Shown here in pieces: positions 33,289-45,210 of a stretch of 64,000 bases of DNA (position 1 is the stretch's first letter; the number at the start of each line of letters is the position of its first letter). The DNA is taken from contig OY970835.1 in NCBI GenBank assembly GCA_963853835.1, positions 36,282,047 through 36,346,046 of the forward strand, given 5' to 3'. The position numbers were made by a program, and so were the translations under genes. The stretch is from Calendula officinalis (Eukaryota; Streptophyta; Magnoliopsida; Asterales; Asteraceae). Under the pieces are notes generated by a model. The model saw only the letters and a list, made by a program, of their open reading frames with translations. It was not told where the DNA came from and did not search any database.

Positions 33289-35967
33289 ATGCCAAAGCTA
33301 TCTTCAAAATGCGATCTTCAAAGTAGCATCCAAGAATCCTTCTACGTTCTAGTCTCAAAAGCACTTTCTTTAACATCAAACATCAAACAACTTCGCAAAA
33401 TTCACTCACTTTTAATTACTTCCGGGTTGAATCGAACAGTTTTCTTCTCTGGCAAACTCATCAGCAAATACGCTCAGCTGAAAGACCCGCATTCATGTTC
33501 ATCGGTTTTCATCACCGTTTCTCCTACGAAAAATGTCTATCAATGGAACACCATCATAAGAGCCATGACTCATAATGGTTTATTCATCCACGCTCTAGAT
33601 TACTACTCCCAGATGAAGGTTTTGAATATAAAACCCGATACCTTTACTTTTCCTTCGCTGATTAATTCATGTGCAGGTTCAGGACAATTTGAGACAGCTA
33701 AGATCGTTCATGAACATCTAATCGAGTTAGGGTTTGGATCAGATTTGTATATTGGTAATGCATTGATTGATATGTACGCAAGGTTTTGTGCACTGGACAA
33801 AGCACGCCAGGTGTTCGATGAAATGCCTGAGAGAGATGTAGTTTCGTGGAATAGCCTGGTTTCGGGTTATAGTGCACATGAGAAATGGGTTGAAGCTTTA
33901 GAAGTGTTTTGCCAATCAAGAACAGCTGATGTGGCACCTGATTCATTTATGGTGTCAAGTGTTCTGTCTGCTTGTAGTGGGTTAGGTGCGGTCAATGAAG
34001 CTCAAACGGTTCACGGTTTATCAGTCAAACTCGGGATTGATATCAATACACGAGTATCTAATAGTCTTCTTTCAATGTACTTCAAATCCAATAACTTACA
34101 AGATTGTCATAAAATTTTCAAAAATATGACTGTTAAAGATGATATAACATGGAACACTGTAATTTCTGGTTATTCTCAAGCATGCATGCATCAAGAATCA
34201 ATCATGTTGTTCTTTGAAATGCTAAATGAACACAAACCAGACCTCTTAACAGTTACTTCTGTTCTTCGTGCTTGCAGCCAAATTGGCGATTTGAAATCCG
34301 GAAAATTTGTACATAATTACATGATTATAAATGGGTACGAATGTGACACTACAACAAGTAATATCCTTATCGATATGTATGCAAAATGTGGTTATTTACC
34401 AGCAGCAAAGGAAATCTTTGACCAAATGAAAACTAGGGATTTGACTTCATGGAATTCCTTGATCAACGGTATGATCAAAGCATCATGTTATGAAGAAGGT
34501 TTAGCGACTTTTATAGCAATGAAAATGGACATAAACCCTGATTTTGTCACATTTGTGACAATTCTTCCAATGTGCATACTATTAAGAAACTTAAATTTAG
34601 TAAAACAAATCCATTGTGAAACAATTAAAACTGGATTTATTGATAGTGTAATTGTGAGAAATGCTCTAATTGATGTTTATGCTAAATGTGGGAAATTGGA
34701 TTATGCGTTGAACCAATTTGAAAACATGAACGATCGTGATATTGTATCATGGAATACAGTTATTGGTGCATGTTCACATTTAGAGGAGTATGATTTAGGG
34801 TTTAGAATGATTAATCGAATGAGAATTGAGGGAATACTACCAAATATGGCTACAATTTTATGTACATTGCCTTTATTTTCAAAACTTGGAGCAAAACGAC
34901 AAGGTAAAGAGATTCATGGTTTTGTTTTGAAGTTCGGTTTTGAGTCAAATGTTCCAATTTGCAATGCACTTATCGAAATGTACTCAAAATGTGGAATTTT
35001 GAGAAATTCAATTTTAGTTTTTGAAAATGTGAAAATTAGAGATGTGGTGACATGGACAGCTTTGATTTATGCATACGGGATGTATGGTCAAGGTATGATG
35101 GCCATAACATCATTCGAGGGTATGATATCATCGGGTATCATTCCTGACCAAATTGCATTTTTGGCCGTCATATTTGCTTGTAGTCATTCACGTTTGGTTG
35201 AAAAAGGACGTTTTTATTTCAACCAAATGAAGAAAGATTACAATATCGACCCTAAGATTGAACACTATGCTTGTGTAGTTGACCTTTTTTCAAGATCCGG
35301 GCAGCTGACCGAAGCTGAAAAGTTCATTCTTTCAATGCCTTTAAAACCCGATGCAAGCATCTGGGGTTCTTTACTTAGTGCTTGCCGAGCAAGTGGAGAT
35401 ACAAAAATGGCGGAACGTGCTTCAAAACATATAATCGGATTGAATTCAAATAATGCGGGATATTATATTTTAGTTTCAAATGTGTATGCATCATTAGGAA
35501 AATGGGATGAAGTTAGAATGGTGAGAAAATCTATAAAAACTAAAGGATTAAAGAAAGATGTTGGATGTAGTTGGGTAGATATTAATAGAAAGATTTATGC
35601 TTTTAGTAGTGGAGATAAGTTTTTTGAACAATATGAACAAGTTAAAAAGTATCTTGAGGTTCTTGGTGATTTAATAGTGAAAGAAGGGTATGTTGGTAAT
35701 TTTGAATCCGTTCTTCATGATGTTGATGAAGATGAGAAAAGAGAGATTCTTTGTGGGCATAGTGAACGTCTTGCAATTGCATTTGGGTTGTTAAATACAA
35801 AACCGGGAACACCGTTGCAAATAATGAAGAATTTAAGGGTTTGTGAGGATTGTCACATTGTGACAAAGTATATATCCAAAGTTTTGCAAAGGGAATTTTT
35901 AGTTAGAGATTCGAATCGGTTTCATTTGTTTAAGAATGGGTCGTGTAGTTGTGGTGATTATTGGTGA
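33289..35967 (+). CDS. DYW-type pentatricopeptide repeat protein
   Basis: This is an intronless 892-aa protein of the PLS-class PPR family, which binds organellar RNA. About twenty PLS motifs cover residues 60-700 (recurrent VSWNSLISGY, NALIDMYAKCG and AxxVFDEM blocks), followed by E and E+ motifs and a complete DYW domain ending GSCSCGDYW. The DYW cytidine-deaminase site is intact: H824-x-E826 (HSE) with C852/C855 (CEDC), and the second metal ligands H879, C886 and C888. C-to-U editing of a mitochondrial or plastid transcript is therefore expected. From memory it resembles Arabidopsis At3g03580 closely, including the RIHSL...SGKLISKYA start. The ATG at 33289 is only tens of bases beyond LINE remnants, so the promoter may lie in repeat-derived DNA. 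Confidence 0.93.
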   Translation: MPKLSSKCDLQSSIQESFYVLVSKALSLTSNIKQLRKIHSLLITSGLNRTVFFSGKLISKYAQLKDPHSCSSVFITVSPTKNVYQWNTIIRAMTHNGLFIHALDYYSQMKVLNIKPDTFTFPSLINSCAGSGQFETAKIVHEHLIELGFGSDLYIGNALIDMYARFCALDKARQVFDEMPERDVVSWNSLVSGYSAHEKWVEALEVFCQSRTADVAPDSFMVSSVLSACSGLGAVNEAQTVHGLSVKLGIDINTRVSNSLLSMYFKSNNLQDCHKIFKNMTVKDDITWNTVISGYSQACMHQESIMLFFEMLNEHKPDLLTVTSVLRACSQIGDLKSGKFVHNYMIINGYECDTTTSNILIDMYAKCGYLPAAKEIFDQMKTRDLTSWNSLINGMIKASCYEEGLATFIAMKMDINPDFVTFVTILPMCILLRNLNLVKQIHCETIKTGFIDSVIVRNALIDVYAKCGKLDYALNQFENMNDRDIVSWNTVIGACSHLEEYDLGFRMINRMRIEGILPNMATILCTLPLFSKLGAKRQGKEIHGFVLKFGFESNVPICNALIEMYSKCGILRNSILVFENVKIRDVVTWTALIYAYGMYGQGMMAITSFEGMISSGIIPDQIAFLAVIFACSHSRLVEKGRFYFNQMKKDYNIDPKIEHYACVVDLFSRSGQLTEAEKFILSMPLKPDASIWGSLLSACRASGDTKMAERASKHIIGLNSNNAGYYILVSNVYASLGKWDEVRMVRKSIKTKGLKKDVGCSWVDINRKIYAFSSGDKFFEQYEQVKKYLEVLGDLIVKEGYVGNFESVLHDVDEDEKREILCGHSERLAIAFGLLNTKPGTPLQIMKNLRVCEDCHIVTKYISKVLQREFLVRDSNRFHLFKNGSCSCGDYW

Positions 35968-36195
35968 AGGAGTTTATATTTATGTGTTTCTACAAGTTAT
36001 CAGGAGCTTGTAAATTGTAATGTAATAGTATTAATTTGTTTTTATCTCGTTTTTAAATAATCATAATCGACCTAATACAAGATACTATCTTGTTACAGTC
36101 ACATATATAGATAGAAAAAAACAATATATCTTGTTTTTTCATCAAGTCTTATTGACATCTTCAATCTTAAAAGCTTCATTCTAAGGATTCATAAC
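35968..36195. other. Convergent 3' regions of the PPR and GST genes
   Basis: The interval between the two stop codons is 228 bases. AATAA-like signals occur on both strands; there is no further feature. Confidence 0.5.
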
Positions 36196-37085
36196 TCAAT
36201 TTGCTATAGAAGTTACTTCCTGAATCTTAAGGATTATTGCCTCTTCATCGGGCCAATTTTCTTTGATCACTGGAACGTTACAAAACCGTTCCTTCCATGT
36301 GCATATATTCGGAAACGTGTTTTGATCTAAAACCTCTAGATTGCGCGCCTTTTTTACAACATCGGGAAAATAAGCCAACCACCCGAAAACAAGATCAAGA
36401 AATCCAAGTGTTTCACCACTGAAGAATTTCTTTCCATTTAAATGTTCTTCTACAAGTTTTAAATTCTCCAATGTTTTCTCTTTGGCCTCCTCTTGATCCT
36501 TCCCGTGGCTCAAACAACAACGATGGAACATCGGGAGAACCTACATTTTATATAATATCAGTAATATAGTTTTCTCGATACCATGTTAGAGATTATCGAA
36601 ATACTCGTTAGGTTATACGTTGTATTGATGTCAATATATAGGGTTACAGATATACCATATTTACACAAAAGATCCTGCAATATGCAAGGTGAACATAAGG
36701 GATAAAATACATAAACATAACTATTTAACACATAAGAATATGGGCGGATTAGTGATGATATATCATATACCTTCTCGTCGCTAATCTTTGCCCAGAAACG
36801 TGCAGTGGCTCTGGCAAGTGGATCTTCGGGTAAGAAAGAAATAATACTATTGTTCCATATTTCATCGATATACTCGATAATTACAAGTGATTCACATATG
36901 GGAATTCCATGATGCAACAAAACTGGTACTTTTTTGTGAATTGGGTTGTATTCGAGTAGCAAAGGGCTCTTGTTGTCAAGATCTTCATTGATGGTCTCAT
37001 ACTCTATGCCTTTTAATTCCAGTGCCCAAACAATTCTGAGGGCAATTGGGCTTGACCAACTTTTTATAAGCTTCACTTCTCCCAT
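36196..37085 (-). CDS. Tau-class glutathione S-transferase (two exons)
   Basis: Exon 1 is 37085-36771 (105 codons) and exon 2 is 36540-36196. The intron, 36770-36541, has GT...AG ends (GGTATATG, ATGTAG). The 219-aa product has the tau-class N-terminal thioredoxin fold with SWSSPIALRIVWALELKGI (the Ser of SSP at residue 12 is the probable catalytic one). It also has KKVPVLLHHG and the glutathione-binding CESLVIIEYIDE (64-75). The C-terminal helical domain includes FFSGETLGFLDLV. Size, intron position and motifs agree with active plant GSTU enzymes, which conjugate glutathione to xenobiotics and stress metabolites in the cytosol. The ATG at 37085 is preferred over one at 37178 because family members begin MxEVKL. 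It is a single copy here, convergent with the PPR gene. Confidence 0.9.
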
Positions 37086-37179
37086 TTCTCTAGTCCTTTC
37101 TTGGTTAAACTTGTGTATTTGATGGCTTTCCTTTATAGATGGTGAAATATTGAATAATGAAACCCCGTGAGATATCATG

Positions 37180-38230
37180 AAGGTAAATTACTCAGATGTA
37201 TAGTTGTATATATACTCTTATGATTTTTAAGTTCACTTAATAATCTGATAGATAAATATTAGAAACTCCAATTTTTTACATATTTCTTCTATTTAGAGGA
37301 GTCCACTTTTGTCTATTAGCAAAGAGTTTTTAGAATCCACGAGACGCCCCTGATGGTTTGATTACCAAGGAATAGAGACTTTACAAATAAAACCCGGGGA
37401 TTGGCACAAGGTACTTATTAAATCGAATGTACTTACGAATAGATCTATTTTGTCGTATCCAAACTACTAGAAATTATCAGCTTATCTCCAATTTTTATTC
37501 GGTTCTTGTCCATTTTTTATCCACCTTTTAAAGATAAAATCGTAATAACCGATGTTTACTGCATAGGAGGGACTGGTATCTTGGCCGGCATGGACAAACC
37601 ACTTGTATTTTTTATTGCATAGAAGCCGGCCTAAAAGATGTCTATTTCATTTATGTAAATGCATCGAAAATGTATTTAACTTATAGGTTTTTATAGTATA
37701 TGCATGATAGGTATATGTTAAGATGCATTGATGATCTTAAACTTTTCATGAAATCGACAAAAAATATTTAATAAATCACCTAAAACTATAAAACTGGATA
37801 TTAAATGTTCATTGCTATACACTTAGAAAATTTGACTTTATTCAGTGCATAACATGTGCCCAGACACATATTAAAAAAATCCTTAACTTATAACCAAATG
37901 TTATTTAAAATCCTTAAATTATAACCAAATGTTATTTCGTGTAGTGTACTTTTTTGCTATTAAATATAATTGACCTGTTAAAAATGTTATTGAAATTTAA
38001 ATGTTAACATACAAGAAAGATATACGAATCCAAATAGTTCTCCGCCCAAGAATCTCTTCATTCCCTGCAGATGTATTTCTACGAGTTTCACATTTTAACA
38101 ACATAATTACAAAGACAAGCCCGGTTTCACATTTTGAAGGTTTTACTAGTCTCATCTCAATAGTCAGTTAATAATGTTTAATTTTAATTTTCTTAATGGT
38201 CGTTAGAGATCAGTCTCTGATACTATCCAT
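37180..38230. other. Intergenic between the GST and the second PPR gene
   Basis: It holds the upstream regions of two divergent genes. ACCAAATGTTATTT is directly repeated near 37900-37935. No gene or mobile element was identified. Confidence 0.5.
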
Positions 38231-40192
38231 ATGATTAATCGAGCCAATCATGTAAAGAAGGCACATTTCACATTTCCCAAAATCCTCCCTCTTTTTCGTC
38301 TTCTGTGTTCCGATGCCAACTCTCTATACAAATGTAACTTAAAAATCACAACTTGTTTAAATAATGGTGATATCAAAGCTGCACTCAATGTGTTTGACAA
38401 AATGCCAATCAAGAATATCGTGACATGGAATTGCATGATATCTGGGTACATAAAGAACGGCATGGTTTACAATGCCCGCCAACTGTTCGATGAAATGCCG
38501 AGCAGAAACGTTGTCTCTTGGACAGCAATGTTGAATGGGTATGCCAAATGTGGGAGATTAGATGAAGCCATAAGTTTGTTTAATGCTATGAATGATAAAA
38601 ATGTTGTTTGTTGGAACACTATGCTATCTGGGTACGTGAAGAACAATAGAATTCATGAGGCGAAAATATTGTTTGACAAAATTCCAGAAAAAAATTCGGT
38701 ATCTTGGGCGACCATGATTGAAGGGTGTTTTTCACATGGGCTTGTAGAAGAAGCAGAAAAGTTGTTCAACATTTGTCCTTTTGCGGATGTTTTGATTAAC
38801 AACACTATGTTATCTGGTTATGCTGAAATTGGAAATCTTGAATCATTATGGAAATATTTCACTGAAATGCGTAATCTTGATGTTGCATCATGGACAATAA
38901 TGATTCGTTGTTTCTCAAAATATGGGAAAATGGAAAAGGCCAGAAACTTGTTTGACAAAATGCCTACAAAAGATGTAATCTCATGGACTGTATTAATCCA
39001 AGGTTATTTACAAAACAATCAGATCGAACACGCCCGCAAACTGTTCGATGAAATGCCTCAAAGAGACATAGTTTCATGGAACTCAATGATCGATGGGTAT
39101 GTTAAAACCAGAAACTTAAACAAAGCTCTTGACCTTTTTAAGAACATGCCAAAACATAATGTTGTATCATGGAACACAATTCTTCAAGGATATGTACAAG
39201 AAAACGATATGCAAAAAGCTCAAATCTTTTTTAACAAGATTCCAAGAAAAGATCGGACCACTTGGAATATAATGATTTGCGGGTTTCAGAGTGACGAATC
39301 TTTGGATTTTTATACCCAAATGTTGCAAAATGGAATCAAACCTGATCAAGTAACATTCACCGGATTAATTTCAATTTGCGGGTCACTTGCTATACACTGG
39401 TTCGGGAAAGCAATGCATTTATGTGTAATTAAAAACGCGTATGAACATGATTCAATGATTATAAGTTCATTGATATCAATGTACTCAAAATGTGGATTTA
39501 TGAATGATGCTAATTTAGTATTTGAAACCACAATTAATAAAGATATAGTTTCTTGGAATGCTATGATTGTTGCACAATCGTATCACGGGTCTGCTCTTAA
39601 AGCCCTAAATTTATTCACTTTAATGACAGAATCTGGAAGTCAACCGGACCGTTTGACTTTTTTGGGTTTATTAACCGGGTGTGCTCATTCGGGTATGGTT
39701 AAAGAAAGCTGGGAATTATTTAAATCAATGAAAAAAAGATGGAATTTAAACCCTGAACCTGAACATTATGCGTGCATGATTGATGTTCTTGGTAGAACAG
39801 GAATGTTAACTGAAGCATATGATTTAATTAAACAATTACCAGATGAAATTCCATCGTATACATGGGAAACATTATTAAGTTGTTGTAGAATTCATGAGAA
39901 TTTTGAATTGGGTGAATTGGTGGCAAAAAAGATTAGTGAAATTAGGGATTTGGATTCGGGAATGTGTGTTCTTGAGGCAAATATTTATGCTGCAAGAGGT
40001 ATGTTTGAAGATGCAGAAAAAGTTAGAAAGAAACTAACACATTGTGAAGTGAGGAAAGAATTGGGGTGTAGTTGGATTGAATTAAGGGGTCGTGTTTTTC
40101 GGTTTGTTTATAATGATCGATCTTGTGTTCAATTGAAGGAGTTGCATAAAATGTTGGAGAGTTTGTCTGCTGTAATGGAGATATATGGATAA
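38231..40192 (+). CDS. E-type pentatricopeptide repeat protein
   Basis: This is an intronless 653-aa PPR protein. After a ~35-residue possible targeting sequence, about fifteen motifs follow in a mostly ~31-residue spacing (repeats with VVSWNTMLSGYVKN and AxxLFDEMP), so the N-terminal two thirds is S-type. Longer P/L/S motifs (IKPDQVTFTGLIS, SQPDRLTFLGLLTGCAHSG) come next. It ends with E and partial E+ motifs (YTWETLLSCCRIHENFELGE, then KELGCSWIELRGRVFRF). There is no DYW domain, so it would need a separate deaminase if it acts in editing. The target RNA cannot be inferred. Confidence 0.93.
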   Translation: MINRANHVKKAHFTFPKILPLFRLLCSDANSLYKCNLKITTCLNNGDIKAALNVFDKMPIKNIVTWNCMISGYIKNGMVYNARQLFDEMPSRNVVSWTAMLNGYAKCGRLDEAISLFNAMNDKNVVCWNTMLSGYVKNNRIHEAKILFDKIPEKNSVSWATMIEGCFSHGLVEEAEKLFNICPFADVLINNTMLSGYAEIGNLESLWKYFTEMRNLDVASWTIMIRCFSKYGKMEKARNLFDKMPTKDVISWTVLIQGYLQNNQIEHARKLFDEMPQRDIVSWNSMIDGYVKTRNLNKALDLFKNMPKHNVVSWNTILQGYVQENDMQKAQIFFNKIPRKDRTTWNIMICGFQSDESLDFYTQMLQNGIKPDQVTFTGLISICGSLAIHWFGKAMHLCVIKNAYEHDSMIISSLISMYSKCGFMNDANLVFETTINKDIVSWNAMIVAQSYHGSALKALNLFTLMTESGSQPDRLTFLGLLTGCAHSGMVKESWELFKSMKKRWNLNPEPEHYACMIDVLGRTGMLTEAYDLIKQLPDEIPSYTWETLLSCCRIHENFELGELVAKKISEIRDLDSGMCVLEANIYAARGMFEDAEKVRKKLTHCEVRKELGCSWIELRGRVFRFVYNDRSCVQLKELHKMLESLSAVMEIYG

Positions 40193-40241
40193 GAAATAAC
40201 ATTCCAATTTTAAAGTGAAATAATTAGTTATTTGTATTAAA

Positions 40242-40381
40242 CTAGTAGAAAATACCCCGCGCGTTGCCGCGGAGATTTTTATACTACTCTCAAAAGATGG
40301 TTCACGTCAGTAAACGTTTCAGTTGTACAACGTCTAACTATATGTGCGACTTATGAGTATTCACCCTTGTTATTATATAGA
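40242..40381 (-). mobile_element. 140-bp mini-Helitron
   Basis: On the minus strand it starts A|TCTATATAATAAC and ends with the hairpin CCGCG...CGCGG followed by TATTTTCTACTAG|T, all the Helitron hallmarks at very small size. It lies 49 bp after the stop of the PPR gene. There is no target duplication, as expected. Confidence 0.7.
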
Positions 40382-43300
40382 TTCATATACTTTAGTTTTA
40401 CTTTATGTAGGAGCGTGTGATATTCACGTTAACTAAAATATTTATAGTAAAAAGAAGATTATATTTTGGAAATTTAAGCTTTGATGAAACTAAATTTTAA
40501 TAGGAAATTTGTGACAACCCTCGCAATCGGGTATTTGACCGACGATTATTATAACCCAATTTCTCTTACCACAATCATCTCAATAATAAAACCATTCATT
40601 TTTGCATTTAAGTCTAGCATGAATCATTCATTTTGTGTTGTTATGCACATCATTATTTAGACACGTGTTAGTTGTCTACATTTCGGTACAGTTAAGTCAT
40701 AATTTAACGAATTGGTGACCCAACGTAAACTCAAAACAAACTCGAAGTTATAAAATTTCTATAATTTGTAATGATACTTTAGCGATTGAATAAAACTATA
40801 CGAAAAACAGTGCACAAAACACTTTATGCGATTAAATATACAATTAATAAGAATTAAATACTCAGTACGGTACAAAAATATTGGAAGTGACCAACTAAAT
40901 AACCAAAGTAATATGTTTTTATATATAAAAAAAACAACAACAATTAAAAACCAAGTAAAACCTCGGTTCAAATATTTTATCAGAAATTAGAAATTATAAA
41001 TACCAAATACCAATAATATTAAATAGTTAAAGCTTGAAAAGTTGATCTCTAACTCCTTCACACTTTCTGGTACAAACCCCACTCTCTTCACGTACTCATA
41101 TTTTAAAAAATCCAAACTTAATAATCTCATACCTCATCATAGAGCAACAAACAACCCGGTCTTCACTGAATAAGATATTGATAATATCCGTTAGTTTATA
41201 ACCACCAGATACCCACGATCTCCATCATCACCATTTCTCCTATTTATCAAATCCTAATCCTCCCTCAAAACTACCTAAACCATAAATCCTAAACATACGT
41301 ATCAAACCACTCAATTCAGAAATCTCTCTCGTACACTTTCCGTCGACCAACTTCTTTTCCGGTGAAGTTCTTCCTCGCCAACTCTGGCAACGAACAGAAA
41401 CCATTCCGGCGACACTCGATTTCCCGACGACCAAAAACGTTCGACGTGATCTCTTGATCGACTCTATATCTCTTTAAAGGTATAACGTGTTTCTTTTTCT
41501 CACCGTTTAAACATAAATAGTTTGGGTCTTGATCTTTCCGTTAACTTGGTGTTCGTATAGGTTTCTCCATTTCCGTCGCTGCTCCTCTCGTCGTAACTCA
41601 GCCAAACAGATCTCCGGCGATCAGAAACGTTTTCCGGCAAAGCTTATTCTCTCCGATACTTGGTCTCTTTTGTCTCGCTCTATCTCGATTGGTATACACC
41701 GCTCTCTGTTATATATTTGTTGTGCCATGTTTGTGGGGGGGGTGGGGGGGGGGGGGTTAACGTTTCTGGGTTCAGGTTATGTGTGGTTATGTCCGGCGAC
41801 ACACACTAATGTGTGTGTTTTGCGGGAGTTTCACGGTGAGAAACCGTAATCATTCTCTCGAGTCTGATTATAAATTAATATACACGTAAATGTGAGTAAG
41901 CGTTAATGTGTTTTTGGTGTGAGTGCTTATTAAAATCTGTTATTTTATTGGACCAAACTTGCAGTCGCCGGCAGCTAGAGCTGCCGGTATTTCTCCATAC
42001 TCGTCAAACGTAACTCAAGAAATTGCTAGTTTTCTTTTTGTGTTGTTGTTTTTTGGTAGCCCAACACACAAGTCCAAAAGTTTAATTGAGTCCAGTTTCT
42101 ATTATTTATAAAAACATCTAATATTAAACTGCAATCCCAAATCATGTTTTGTGGGCCCAACGAATCACCCAATTTTGATAAGATGACTTACCAATTCAAG
42201 AGCTATTATTAATTGATAACCATTTATATAAATAAATTATATGGAGTTTTTCTAATGTGTGCCCCTAGTACACACATTAAGGGGCATTTAAGTATCTCAT
42301 AATTTCCTAAATATACATTGATAAACATTAATGAAGTCTAAATATTGTCTTTCTAGAAGATATATTAAATGTGTTTTTTGATATAAATGAAAATTTTAAA
42401 ATCATTAATTGCACCTTATCATATGCCTATGGGGCATATGATAGAAAAATCCAATTATATGGTATTAGTTGAGCATTTAATTAAATATTTATTTAACGTT
42501 TATATAAAAAGTTATAAACAGACATTCTAAAAAGTAATAATGTTTTATTTAATTATTACAAATTCAATTGAATGATGACTTAATTAGAAACGAAAATAAT
42601 TAATTTTATTATCTAGTTATTTATTTATTAATTAATAAATGCATTTAAAATGTGTGCCCAAATTACAAGTCATCAACGTATCGCTCGACTCAAAATTCCT
42701 TTTAGGGAATCATTTTGCATCATTTAGTGTCAGCGAGTCATATAAGCCGACACTCAGTAATTTACTTTCATGCATTAGGTCACTAGAAGTCGTTTGGTTG
42801 GATCTTGCATTTTACTTATTTGCATTTTGGAAGCACTGTATCAGGTGAGTTCACAGCCCCTTTTTACTATTTTTATATTGTTTTACAAACTTGGGGTGAA
42901 AAACATAACAAATATTTTATAAACATTCAAACTATTTATCAATGTGTATTTAACAAACCTTATGGTGATTGTGAGTTCACAACCTCTCTTTTACTACATT
43001 TTATCTGTTTTGAAACATATCAACTATTTTATAAACGTTTACAACATTTTTAAACGTTTACTATATCGTGATGAAAACTATTTTTGGAAACTAGACAACG
43101 AATCCTTATGCTTGGACTAAGTTTAGATGTACATGGAAGTGCGTATATGTTACATACATAATCATTAGCTAGTTGCGACTAGGCCCTGGATATGCAAATA
43201 GTACTATTGGCGGAGACCTACCCTCCCACTATTTTGATCAATTATCGGTGTTTACCGACCACGAGGAGTGTATATCTAGCACGTTTGAGCAAACTATTTT

Positions 43301-43759
43301 TAAACGTTTTATATCATCATACTATTTTTGCTATGAATGACATACAAAAACTATGAAACTATTTGAACTCATTAAAACCTGTGAAGTCACTCAACAATTT
43401 TGTTGATACTTTTATTTATGTTTTTCAGGTAACTAAGCTTAGGCATTGTGTCGCATGCATTGGGGTCAAGCTTTCATTTCAAATAAGATGTCACCTCTTC
43501 ATTTCATTTTTATTAAAATATGTTTTGGATTCAAATTACCTTGTTTACATTAAATATGGGAGCCATTTGCAAGAATAGTGCAGTATCCATCCAAATTGTA
43601 CAAATAATGCTGTTTTTGGGGCTTTTGCAAAAATAATGCTATCCCCTAGTACCACACCCGGATCCCCTTCTTTCCCCTAGTACCACACCCGGATCCCACC
43701 TTAACCCCTGCAACCATGTCTGCCATGTCCTGCCATCGTACTTTCGCGCAGGAACCCCT

Positions 43760-43880
43760 AGTAGTGCACCCGGATCCCCTTGGGGTATCCCCGAGCCGCA
43801 CGGCCGGATCCCCTTGGGGTATCCCCGAGTCGCACGCCCGGATCCCCTTGGGGTATCCCCGAGTCGCACGCCCGGATTCC
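43760..43880. repeat. Subterminal tandem repeats of the MULE (left arm)
   Basis: A ~33-bp unit beginning GGATCCCCTTGGGGTATCCC, followed by CGAGTCGCACGCCC, is present about three times. Two inverted copies lie in the right arm at about 46525-46605. Unit number differs between the arms. Confidence 0.85.
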
Positions 43881-44030
43881 ACCTACACTGCCTATAAATA
43901 TTACTTCATTTTTTCAGTGACATACACTTCACTTTTTATTATTACACGCATTTACCACATAATCTATAAACTTTTTATTATTACACACATTTACCCCATT
44001 TCTTAAAGAAACTAGCATTTTTTTATTACG

Positions 44031-45210
44031 ATGTGGCGAAGTCAAAAAGCCTTAATCTATGAACTTAACCTACAGCTTGAGATGTTAGACGAGAGAGTTG
44101 ACCTAATGCGTGAACAAGCTCGAGCCCGTGAGCTTCGACTTATCATGGAAGAGATGCAACGTACCCTTCATGAAATGGATAACCTGGCTTATGAAGGGGC
44201 GATGGAGGAGGAGTCGGAGATGCGACGTACGGGGGAAATGCCTCCACCGACATTACATGTTGTGGAGCAGCAAACTCAAAACTCCTCAATATGTATTCAA
44301 CAACCAGACACAATTGACTTGGTTGAGGAGTATGGTTGGGCCAGGAGTGTAGAGGAATTTTACTTGAACGGGGATAGGCGCGGGAATGAAACCTTTTGCT
44401 ATATTGTATTCTTAGGTCGTACCAAGGTACCTAGGGAGTTTTGGAGTACCCTGTTAGATGAAAATTCCAGCTCTGTTTTGTTCCGTGCTGTACGTAATTT
44501 AATTATGTTATTATCAATATTCTCAATTAAATCTCAAAGGTAAATAATTGTATATTTATTGTAGCATATAGATTGTTGGGTTAGAAGATGGATGCGTTAT
44601 CGGTGGTATGTTGGCTATAAAACTGGAGAATATAAGCGATGGACAATAATGCCTACCAAGTTTGAGTCTCTACTCTTACCACCTCACGGATCAGATGCTT
44701 TACAATATGCAGATGGCAGCTTGACACCTTACCCCGCTTGGGGGGACGTAGATGTCTTATACATCCCATCCCATTACGTTTATATGATAACGTTTGGTTG
44801 CTTATGCAGATGGATCTTGTTCGCAACGATACATGTTTAATTTGTAGTTGTCGTCAATCCATAAAGCATGACGTGCTTACGGCAACCCTAAAACGTTGGC
44901 GAGATGTTTTGCCGGGTTTTAAAAGGAGTTTCTCCTATGAAGAAAGAAACCCCAAGTTAAGGCGAATCTTCATTTCGCCAAAGGCATACCTCAAGGAAGG
45001 GAAGAAGACTCTGCTGTGTTTATTTGTAAGTTTATGCATTATCTGGTAACGGGGAAATCAATCAAGAAAGATGGAGTCGTCGATATTAATCAGATTGCTA
45101 CGGGTTATCGACAACTTATGGCTCGTGATTTGTACAGCTATCGTATTTTAGAATCGCAACCTGAAATTTTTCCTTTTAGATATGTGGATTTGTTTGATGA
45201 TTTGGATTAA
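44031..45210 (+). pseudogene. Ulp1-like (C48) peptidase gene of the MULE, degenerate
   Basis: The first exon, 44031-44489, encodes a coiled-coil start (ELNLQLEMLDERVDLMREQA) and DLVEEYGWARSVEEF...GRTKVPREFW. A GT at 44490 and an AG at 44563 or 44570 bound a short intron. RRWMRYRW...RWTIMPTKFESLL then leads to WGDVDVLYIPSHYVY, the block before the catalytic His in Ulp1/SENP-type cysteine proteases. A one-base shift near 44781 follows, and the downstream frame reads DNVWLLMQMDLVRND, so the family's HW is VW and the catalytic His is missing. The end (KFMHYLVTGKS...DLFDDLD) is at 45027-45210. It resembles the Ulp1 domains carried by plant KI-type MULEs. Not functional. Confidence 0.65.

Noticed and set aside
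37086..37178. Upstream start of the GST at 37178
   Set aside because: Would add about 31 residues not found in tau GSTs, which begin close to MGEVKL; the ATG at 37085 fits the family.
41240..41849. Possible coding exons or a 5'-UTR of a host gene (short frames on both strands)
   Set aside because: They lie inside the TSD-bounded solo LTR 40510-46939 and show no domain; pyrimidine-rich LTR leader sequence explains them.
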